Shown piece by piece: positions 1-4,889 of a stretch of 5,102 nt of DNA. The stretch is from Candidatus Segatella papionis. GTDB taxonomy: Bacteria > Bacteroidota > Bacteroidia > Bacteroidales > Bacteroidaceae. The stretch lies in NCBI GenBank assembly GCA_002297965.1, contig DBLF01000067.1, positions 1 to 5,102 of the forward strand. The letters run 5' to 3'. The translations under genes and the position numbers were made by a program. The notes below the pieces were generated by a model. It did no database searches and was not told the origin of the DNA. It worked only from the letters and a program-made list of their open reading frames with translations. Every line of letters starts with the position of its first letter. Position 1 is the first letter of the stretch.

Positions 1-36
1 GGGGAATTAAGTGAAGTTGAATCATTCTCTTTTCTT

Positions 37-1638
37 ATGTCAAGAATCAAACTTTACGACTACCAGCAGAAGATGCTGGCAGACATCATTGCTGTCTTTT
101 CCGAAAAGCAGCATGGGGTGTTTTATGACAAGAAGGGTAAGCGCATTTCTACTGGCAATTCCGTGATGGTGCAGATGCCCACGGGCACAGGCAAGACTGT
201 GGTGATGGCTGCCGTCGTGCAGTGGTTCCTTCGTAACCACGAGGGCGATGTATGGATTATAGCCCATCGTCGTGAACTGGTGGAACAGGCGCAGCACACC
301 GTGATTCGTTTCCTGGAGAGCTTCCGGATGTCGAAGTACTCCTGTCGGGTCAAGGTGCTTTCCGTGCAGTGGCTGGCTCGTCATGCCAAGAAGCTGGCAA
401 CCGCTGATTCCATCCCATACGAAGGGGGAGAACTCACCCACGATGTGGGGCTTCTCATAGTTGACGAGGCTCATCATGCCGTTGCCGATTCCTATCAAGA
501 TGTGTTTGAAATGCATCGCTCCGCCTTCAAGTTGGGGATGACCGCCACCCCATGCCGCATGAAGAAGCAGTCCTTTAGCAAACTCTTCGAGTACCTGCTC
601 GTGTCGCCTCCCACCCGAAGCTTCATCGACCGAGGCTATCTTGCCCCTTACGACTATGTGGTTATTGGCAAATATTCCATCGAACAGCTCACCGTTGACC
701 GTCTGAAAACCCGTGGAGCCGATGGCGATTATGCCACCAGCGAGATGGATGAGAAACTCAATGTGCCCGACAGCATCAAGCGACTCTATGAGAGCCTCTG
801 TCAGTATGCCGAGGGTCGCAAAGGCATTGTCTTCGCCATCGACATCGGTCATGCCCAGGAGATAGCCCGATATTATCAGCAGCAGGGGCTGCGGGCTACG
901 GCACTCGACAGCACCACGCCCGCCAAGCGACGCTCCGAGATGGTGGAGGCGTTCCGAAAGGGAGAACTCGACTGTCTGGTGAACGTCAACCTCTTCGACG
1001 AAGGCTTCGATTGTCCCGATGTAGAGTATATCCAGATGGCACGTCCCACGCTCTCCCTCGCCAAATACCTGCAGATGGTGGGCAGAGGGTTGCGCATCAA
1101 TCGGGAGAACAAAAAGAAAGTGTGCATGATTATCGACAATGTAGGCAATTATCGCAAGTTTGGTTTGCCCGATAAGGAGCGCAATTGGGCAGGTATGTTT
1201 TCGGGACTCAGGGATGGTAAGGGACTTCTGCCTCCGTCGCTGAAGCCAGGAGTGCAAGTGCAGGGTAGCGACATGATGGTCACGGTGAAGCGAGCGGGCA
1301 ATTTTGCCAAAATGACCAAGGCGCAGCAGAAAGAGTATCTTAAGAATGTGGTGCCTTACAAGGAGTTTAGTACTTATATTAGCCGCTACGGTTTGCGAGT
1401 GAGTGCCGAGGATATTATTTTGGAGCCGATGCACCGATTTATTTCCTCCTTTGTGGGTGATTATGCCGCCTATGAGTCAATCTCTGGCTCATGGGGAGTG
1501 TTAGGGCGCAATGGCAAGTCGGTGGTTCCGCCTAGATACAGTCGGCTTCAATTGTTGCCTCGTGGCAAGGTGAAAATATATTACCAGTCGGGGCTTGAAA
1601 GAATCGTTCCGCTCAAGTCGCTGATGCAGCTCGTCTAA
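37..1638 (+). CDS. DEAD/DEAH-box superfamily 2 helicase (RadD/SSL2-like)
   Basis: Predicted ATP-dependent nucleic-acid helicase or translocase of 533 residues with both RecA-like domains. Motifs in order: Q-motif-like YDYQQKM near residue 7, Walker A PTGTGKT (48-54), motif Ia IIAHRRELVEQA (74-85), Walker B DEAH (143-146) followed by H147, motif III GMTATP (167-172), motif IV-like GIVFA (263-267), motif V LFDEGFDCPDV (319-329) and motif VI QMVGRGLR (346-353) with its arginine finger. All catalytic residues are present, so the enzyme should be active. Residues 400-533 lie outside the motor and end in a WG-repeat-like stretch (WGVLG at 485, VVPPRY at 496). Cytosolic; no signal peptide. The ATG at 37 is the first in frame, but the frame has no stop back to base 1, so a further upstream start is possible. 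There is no strong Shine-Dalgarno, as usual in Bacteroidota. The exact substrate and any repair or defence role cannot be told from the sequence. Confidence 0.93.
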   Translation: MSRIKLYDYQQKMLADIIAVFSEKQHGVFYDKKGKRISTGNSVMVQMPTGTGKTVVMAAVVQWFLRNHEGDVWIIAHRRELVEQAQHTVIRFLESFRMSKYSCRVKVLSVQWLARHAKKLATADSIPYEGGELTHDVGLLIVDEAHHAVADSYQDVFEMHRSAFKLGMTATPCRMKKQSFSKLFEYLLVSPPTRSFIDRGYLAPYDYVVIGKYSIEQLTVDRLKTRGADGDYATSEMDEKLNVPDSIKRLYESLCQYAEGRKGIVFAIDIGHAQEIARYYQQQGLRATALDSTTPAKRRSEMVEAFRKGELDCLVNVNLFDEGFDCPDVEYIQMARPTLSLAKYLQMVGRGLRINRENKKKVCMIIDNVGNYRKFGLPDKERNWAGMFSGLRDGKGLLPPSLKPGVQVQGSDMMVTVKRAGNFAKMTKAQQKEYLKNVVPYKEFSTYISRYGLRVSAEDIILEPMHRFISSFVGDYAAYESISGSWGVLGRNGKSVVPPRYSRLQLLPRGKVKIYYQSGLERIVPLKSLMQLV

Positions 1639-1667
1639 TTATGTCAATATTTTGCAAAATATCGGCT

Positions 1668-1694
1668 CTTTTTGGTTCATTTTAATTCAAAAAG
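1668..1694 (+). terminator. Weak candidate terminator after the helicase
   Basis: CTTTTTG (1668-1674) can pair with CAAAAAG (1688-1694) over a 13-base loop, and the following bases (CTATTTTCTTTACTTTTATTTT) are T-rich. The stem is short and AT-rich, so it is weak. A perfect 16-base palindrome, ATATTTTGCAAAATAT, lies just upstream at 1647-1662 and may contribute or may be a protein-binding site. Inferred from pairing only. Confidence 0.25.
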
Positions 1695-1713
1695 CTATTT
1701 TCTTTACTTTTAT

Positions 1714-1745
1714 TTTGGTCGTATCAGAAAATAATACTAACTTTG
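1714..1745 (+). promoter_or_regulatory. Bacteroidota-type promoter for the NusG-like gene
   Basis: TTTG at 1714-1717, a 20-base spacer and TAACTTTG at 1738-1745 match the known Bacteroidota sigma-ABfr consensus (TTTG, about 19-21 bases, TAnnTTTG) with no mismatch. Transcription would begin around 1750-1755, leaving an untranslated leader of about 250 bases before the NusG-like start at 2002. The promoter ahead of the toxin-antitoxin pair has the same spacing. Confidence 0.72.
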
Positions 1746-1794
1746 CAACTATTATATCGATAGGAGTAATCGTATCTAACTTTATGATGTGTCT

Positions 1795-1917
1795 ATGAGT
1801 AAAAATACAAAAAGGATGTCCCCGATGGGTGTCCGTCATTCTCAAGACATAAAAGCGTTGAGTTTGGCTCCGCACTTTTCTGCTGCCAGTCTCAAGCTAT
1901 CCAAAGTGGCTCGCTAG
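1795..1917 (+). CDS. Possible 40-residue leader ORF upstream of the NusG-like gene
   Basis: An ATG at 1795 opens 40 codons ending in TAG at 1915-1917 (begins MSKNTKRMSP, ends LKLSKVAR). It lies wholly inside the predicted leader, between the promoter and the NusG-like start. The peptide is basic, with no recognised domain, no membrane segment and no clear ribosome-binding site. The stop codon falls inside the hairpin at 1902-1926, so translation would melt that hairpin and the one at 1841-1862, as in attenuation leaders. A chance ORF is equally possible at this length. A tiny ORF (Met-Met-Cys-Leu) overlaps just upstream. Confidence 0.2.
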   Translation: MSKNTKRMSPMGVRHSQDIKALSLAPHFSAASLKLSKVAR

Positions 1918-1963
1918 CGCCCTTTGCTCCCCATACCTCTCAAGGCTTAGGCTTCTTGAGAGG
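1841..1963 (+). promoter_or_regulatory. Structured 5' leader with three hairpins
   Basis: Three inverted repeats fill the second half of the leader. CTCAA (1841-1845) pairs with TTGAG (1858-1862). CAAAG-T-GGC (1902-1910) pairs with GCC-CTTTG (1919-1926) with one bulged T and the palindrome CGCTAGCG across the loop. CCTCTCAAG (1936-1944) pairs perfectly with CTTGAGAGG (1955-1963) around a 10-base loop. The last hairpin is followed by AAAAG and ends 38 bases before the NusG-like start. UpxY-type regulators of Bacteroides are known to act on the long leader of their own operon to prevent premature termination, so these hairpins are plausible pause, termination or recruitment sites. The pairings are seen; the function is inferred. 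Confidence 0.45.
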
Positions 1964-2001
1964 AAAAGTCGTATATCCATACTTCATCCGATAGATTCTT
2001 T

Positions 2002-3359
2002 ATGAGCTGGTACATCGTCTCGACCCCTCGTCACCAAGAACGTCTCGTCAAGCAGAACCTCGATACCTACCGTGTGGCAGGCTTCGAGCAGGATTATGGG
2101 GGGGTAAAAATGCCCCTTCGTTCAAAACGTTCCTGCCCTTGCGCAACCAAACTTTCACGGATGAGGTTACGGGCAAGCCGCAGGTGGTCCATGCCCCGGT
2201 CATCCCCGGTTTGGTCTTCGTGCAGACCACCCTGTCGTTGCTTCAGCAATGGCTCGACAATGCGGCGATGGGTAGCAAACTCTATACCGATGTCAACGAG
2301 CGTCCCATCATCGTTCCCGAGTATCAGATACGCCTCTTCAAAGACTATCTCTCCTTTGTGGAGCAAGACGTGATGGTGCTTCGCAAGCCCTACAGTTATT
2401 TCCTGAAAAAGAAAAAGATACGCATTCTCAGTGGTAAGTTCGCCGGTCTCGAAGGCCGACTGTTCCAAATCAAAGGCAACTATAAGCTCGTCTATGGCTT
2501 GGGCAATACAGCCCTGGCACTCTCCGACATTGCCAAGAACCCCTATGTCGAGATTACCGACGAGGAGCCTACCCAGATACGTTACACCTTCTATTATGGC
2601 AAGATGAAGGAAGAGCTAGAGGCCCTGTTGGTGGATGGGGTGGAGGATATGGAGCTATTCCGATGCCTCAATCGTTGGCGACAGGAAGCCTCCGTGCTTA
2701 CGCAGGAGAGTCCCGTGGCAAGCAGTTATGTGTCGCTGGCATTGCAGCAGTCGCTATCCGATCTCTATACCAAGCATCGCCCCCTCTTCGAAGCCAAAAG
2801 TTCGGTACGCATCGCCAAATCCATCTATCAAGATACCGAAGACTATCTCAGTCTCGCTGGCACCCTCGTCGAGGAAGCCGCCGTCTTGAAGCAGATACAA
2901 CAGCGAAGGGAGAAGATACAGTCTCGCAAGCTTTATGTCTCCGACCCTTTGGGGTTGAAGCAAACGGAGGGACCCACCACCACTTACGGTTTCCTCCGAG
3001 AGCAAGAGGCGAGTTTCGCCGAGGTCATCCAGCTCTTGGGCGATGATACCGACACCCAGCTCCAGAGTCGTCAGAAAGCCTTCCGCCTCCTGTCCACCCT
3101 CTTCCTCACCGTCGCCAAGAAGTTGGAGCAACGAGGCTATCGGGAGCATCTCGACACCACCGCCAACTATCGTCTTCGCAAACTCCTGGGCATGGCTGCC
3201 CGCCAATATCGCAAGTGCAAGGAGGGGCAGGATGAAACTTTCGTCCATAAGCACCAGCAAACCTTGCAGCAGCTCCTCACCCACGACCTCTATAAGCCCC
3301 ACGGCTTCTTCGACCTCCTCGCCGCCATCCGTCGCACACCGAAAGTATCGTCAGAATAG
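2002..3359 (+). pseudogene. NusG/UpxY-like transcription elongation or antitermination factor, frameshifted
   Basis: Two overlapping frames together encode one NusG-family protein of about 452 residues. The N-terminus from ATG 2002 (MSWYIVSTPRHQERLVKQNL) is the first strand of the NGN domain that binds RNA polymerase. After codon 34 the frame is lost at a run of seven G (2098-2104); the sense continues one frame back as KNAPSFKTFLPLRNQTF, then IPGLVFVQTT, the rest of the NGN domain. A KOW motif follows near residues 140-171 (IRILSGKFAGLEGRL, then GNYKLVYGLGN). Eight or five G would restore the frame. The second frame is open from a TTG at 2139 to TAG 3357-3359 (406 codons) and may be annotated alone, but starting there removes the conserved WYIV strand. 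Typical UpxY/RfaH proteins have about 160-190 residues; here a further 270 or so, helical, Gln/Lys/Arg-rich and unrecognised, follow the KOW domain. Known relatives regulate capsule operons in cis; no such operon is visible here. Product could be lost, phase-variable, or intact if the base call is wrong. Confidence 0.8.
2098..2104 (+). repeat. G7 homopolymer at the frameshift point of the NusG-like gene
   Basis: Seven consecutive G follow codons for Glu-Gln-Asp-Tyr and precede TAAAAATGCC. In the upstream frame the tract reads Gly-Gly-Val-Lys-Met; the family sequence resumes in the frame reading Gly-Lys-Asn-Ala-Pro. An eighth G gives Tyr-Gly-Gly-Gly-Lys-Asn and joins the two halves. Poly-G tracts are classic sites of slipped-strand phase variation and also classic sites of miscounting in sequencing. 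Confidence 0.75.
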
Positions 3360-3360
3360 G

Positions 3361-3660
3361 AAAAAAGGAAAAGTCACGGTCACAGGTCACGTTTTCCTAT
3401 CGAAGTGACCGGTGTTGAAAGTAGCGTACCGCTCTCCTCCCTGCGCCAAAAGGCGAATCGTTTGATAGCTTCTATGGTTTTATGAACCAAAATCCCGAAG
3501 ACGATATGTTCTATTATCATCCTTCTGAGGATAGAATCGTCCTTTCCCATGCCCTCTTTTGGGTGATGACCGCATCTATTAGGGCAAGATAGAGCAGATG
3601 CTGCCAACCTTGAATAAGTTGGTGGTTCGGGAACAACAATCTTGGATGAGTTCTATATAA
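3361..3660 (+). pseudogene. Decayed small gene of unknown function after the NusG-like gene
   Basis: No long ORF exists here, but protein-like sequence continues through three frames, each switch fixed by one base in a short run. Segments: KVTVTGHVF (3370-3395), PIEVTGVESSVPLSS then LRQKANRLIASMV (3396-3479), MNQNPEDDMFYYHPSEDR then IVLSHALFWVMTASIR (3482-3583), and GKIEQMLPTLNKLVVREQQ then SWMSSI, stop TAA 3658-3660. One more T at 3392-3395, one more T at 3478-3481 and one more G at 3582-3584 would give one frame of about 95-100 residues. No convincing start codon is left; it may have overlapped or followed the NusG-like stop. Codon use in the first half is C/G-rich in third positions like the NusG-like gene, suggesting a shared operon. 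I do not recognise the family; the position resembles that of UpxZ after UpxY, but no UpxZ signature is evident. Joining frames by eye can mislead, hence the low confidence. Confidence 0.4.
3381..3414 (+). other. Hairpin just downstream of the NusG-like stop codon
   Basis: CACAGGTCAC (3381-3390) pairs with GTGACCGGTG (3405-3414) with one mismatch around a 14-base loop. The element starts 22 bases after the stop. It lacks a T tract, so it is a poor intrinsic terminator. It overlaps the proposed decayed gene and may simply reflect coding sequence. Confidence 0.3.
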
Positions 3661-3693
3661 TTTGCCCTAAAAATAACATTTCTTACAAAAACA

Positions 3694-3725
3694 TTTGGTT
3701 GTTTAGAAAGAAAGTCGTATCTTTG
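3694..3725 (+). promoter_or_regulatory. Bacteroidota-type promoter for the toxin-antitoxin operon
   Basis: TTTG at 3694-3697, a 20-base spacer and TATCTTTG at 3718-3725 match the Bacteroidota consensus exactly. The start of transcription is expected near 3732, about 20 bases before the antitoxin ATG at 3752. The leader (AAAAGAATTTAAAAGATACATAAT) is A-rich without a Shine-Dalgarno, as is usual in this phylum. No clear operator palindrome is visible. Confidence 0.75.
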
Positions 3726-3751
3726 CCAAAAGAATTTAAAAGATACATAAT

Positions 3752-3985
3752 ATGGCACAAATAGCATCAATGAATCAAGCACAATTGCAGCTTTTGGATA
3801 TGTTGTCTTTTATTAAGACTCCAAAGGCTCTGCAAGACTTAAACAAGGTAATCTCTGATTATTTTGTTAAGATGGCTGATGCAGAAATGGATAGAATGTG
3901 GAATGATGGCTCTTTGAGCGAAGAACGCATAGAGAGTTTCCGCCATCTTCATGAGCGCACACCATATAATAAACCAACACTTTAA
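3752..3985 (+). CDS. Antitoxin-like small protein of the PIN toxin operon
   Basis: A 77-residue, mostly helical, soluble protein beginning MAQIASMNQAQLQLLDMLSF and ending HERTPYNKPTL. It is the first gene after a perfect Bacteroidota promoter and its stop lies 11 bases before the PIN toxin start, the usual antitoxin-toxin order. Small proteins of this type are commonly found directly ahead of PIN-family toxins in Bacteroidales, where they are presumed to bind and silence the toxin and perhaps repress the operon. No helix-turn-helix or ribbon-helix-helix is clear by eye; the acidic C-terminal half (DAEMDRMW, then SLSEERIESF) is a candidate toxin-wrapping segment. The ATG at 3752 is the first in frame after the promoter; a second Met at residue 7 is less likely. 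Function is inferred from context and resemblance, not from a catalytic motif. Confidence 0.78.
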   Translation: MAQIASMNQAQLQLLDMLSFIKTPKALQDLNKVISDYFVKMADAEMDRMWNDGSLSEERIESFRHLHERTPYNKPTL

Positions 3986-3996
3986 TAGCTGGTGCT

Positions 3997-4416
3997 ATGA
4001 ATATTGTTTTGGACACAAATTGTTTGATTATGTCAATCGCCCCGAAGAGTCCTTACCGCAATATTTGGAATGCTTTTCTAAGAGGCGACTATAAGCTTTG
4101 TGTGTCTAATGAAATCATTGAGGAATATTCCGAGGTGTTGGCGAGAAATCTTTCTCCTCAGATTTCTGAGGCCATAATTTATGCAATATTGACTCGTCCC
4201 AATGTCATTCGGCTGGATCCACATTTTTCTTTTGGCTTGATAGATGCTGATAAGGATGACAATAAGTTTGTGGATTGTGCAATAGCCTCCAATGCCAAAT
4301 GTATCGTAACAGAGGATAAACATTTCAAGGTTTTGGAAACTATACCATTTCCAAAGGTTGAAATTGTAGGTATAGATGCTTTTAAGTCTTGTTTGGAACA
4401 ATGGCTTAGACATTAA
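3997..4416 (+). CDS. PIN-domain toxin (putative endoribonuclease) of a type II toxin-antitoxin system
   Basis: A 139-residue protein, full length for the small single-domain PIN toxins. Acidic residues that would coordinate Mg2+/Mn2+ are all present: D6 in the N-terminal strand (IVLDTNCLI), E43 in NEIIEEYSEVL, D84/D88 in DADKDDNKF, D93 in FVDCAIAS and D107 in VTEDKHF. This is the layout of the 'putative toxin-antitoxin system toxin component, PIN family' group. Family members cleave RNA and stop growth when released from the antitoxin; the particular RNA target is not predictable here. It is cytosolic, with no signal or membrane segment. It is co-transcribed with the antitoxin 11 bases upstream. 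Base composition is visibly AT-richer than the helicase and NusG-like genes, consistent with separate acquisition. The frame is intact. Confidence 0.9.
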   Translation: MNIVLDTNCLIMSIAPKSPYRNIWNAFLRGDYKLCVSNEIIEEYSEVLARNLSPQISEAIIYAILTRPNVIRLDPHFSFGLIDADKDDNKFVDCAIASNAKCIVTEDKHFKVLETIPFPKVEIVGIDAFKSCLEQWLRH

Positions 4417-4428
4417 GAAGAATAAAAA

Positions 4429-4475
4429 TTCCCCATTCGAGTGGCGACCAGCGCAGAGCGATACGCTCTGGGGAA
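4429..4475 (+). other. Hairpin-forming spacer after the toxin gene
   Basis: CAGAGCG (4454-4460) pairs perfectly with CGCTCTG (4464-4470) over a three-base loop, and flanking TTCCC (4429-4433) can close with GGGAA (4471-4475), giving a branched or extended structure 12 bases after the toxin stop. The segment is GC-richer than its surroundings. No T run follows, so termination would be inefficient; it may be an mRNA-stabilising or small repeated element. Confidence 0.35.
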
Positions 4476-4500
4476 CAAAATCTAAAGACTTTAATTCAAA

Positions 4501-4837
4501 ATGGACAAGAAACTAAACGAGATACGCAAGGAGATGATAGGACAATTTCGCTTTTGGAGTATTAGGAAAAGTAAAATTAATGACCTCGGCATTATCTTAT
4601 GTTACAGCTATGTATGTAGCTCATAAATATAAATATGTTAATGTGAGAGAATCACTTCTTGTAGTGTCCAAAATTGTTGAAGTTTTGGATTTGATGGGTA
4701 AACATCTTCCTTGTCAATTTATACGACAGAAGAATTGGTAACTTTACTTACTGCCAAAGAAGATGAAAAAATAGTATGATAAATTTATAGAAGTACCTTT
4801 AAACCTGTTTGAAAATCTGAAAAGTCCAATTTCTTAA
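4501..4837 (+). pseudogene. Decayed or mis-sequenced small gene of unknown function
   Basis: Protein-like sequence runs from ATG 4501 to TAA 4835-4837 across shifting frames. Segments: MDKKLNEIRKEMIGQFRF (4501-4554), GVLGKVKLMTSALSYVTA then MYVAHKYKYVNVRESLLVV and SKIVEVLDLMGKHLP (about 4556-4710), LSIYTTEELVTLLTAKEDE then KIV (about 4711-4776), and DKFIEVPLNLFENLKSPIS (4778-4834). One T fewer at 4552-4555, one T more at 4711-4712, and a small indel at 4775-4777 would give a single frame of about 111-112 residues. As it stands only fragments of 41 codons (4501-4626) and 53 codons (4580-4741) are open. The content is AT-rich like the toxin-antitoxin pair. A central helix with small and aromatic residues (ALSYVTAMYVAHKYKY) is weakly hydrophobic but not clearly a membrane span. 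A strong hairpin follows at once, as expected for a gene end. Family not recognised. Confidence 0.45.
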
Positions 4838-4840
4838 AGT

Positions 4841-4876
4841 ACTCTGTATCCCCAGTAAACACTGGGGATACAGAGT
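4841..4876. terminator. Perfect 16-bp stem hairpin, likely bidirectional terminator
   Basis: ACTCTGTATCCCCAGT (4841-4856) is exactly complementary to ACTGGGGATACAGAGT (4861-4876) with an AAAC loop. It begins three bases after the stop of the decayed gene at 4501-4837. The trailing TTATATTAACA is a weak U tract on the + strand, and the other side (ACTTTAAGAAATT on the - strand) offers little more. The long perfect stem makes a transcription end or mRNA-stabilising element likely. Confidence 0.7.
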
Positions 4877-4889
4877 TATATTAACATAG

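Noticed and set aside
40..1434. 464-codon open frame on the - strand across the helicase
   Set aside because: It is the antisense of a helicase with every catalytic motif in place; its His/Leu-rich translation has no domain signature.
1687..1875. 62-codon open frame on the - strand in the intergenic region
   Set aside because: It overlaps the promoter and leader of the NusG-like gene, and its His/Thr/Ile-rich translation shows no recognised feature.
2111..2373. Continuation of the 2002 frame beyond the G7 tract as a separate 123-residue protein
   Set aside because: After codon 34 the translation becomes Arg/Ser/Pro-rich and loses family resemblance, which resumes in the other frame.
2754..3302. 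182-codon open frame on the - strand inside the NusG-like gene
   Set aside because: It lies antisense to the C-terminal extension and is explained by the strongly biased third positions of that gene; no start signal or domain.
2663..3408. Shorter + strand frames overlapping the NusG-like gene (2635-2889, 2663-3046, 3043-3408)
   Set aside because: Ser/Pro/Arg-rich, low-complexity translations typical of out-of-frame reading of a GC3-biased gene.
3651..3667. TATAATTTG as an additional promoter element
   Set aside because: It misses the TAnnTTTG spacing by one base, whereas TATCTTTG at 3718-3725 fits exactly with a well-placed upstream TTTG.
4078..4413. 111-codon open frame on the - strand across the PIN toxin
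   Set aside because: Antisense to a toxin gene with all acidic active-site residues in the + frame.
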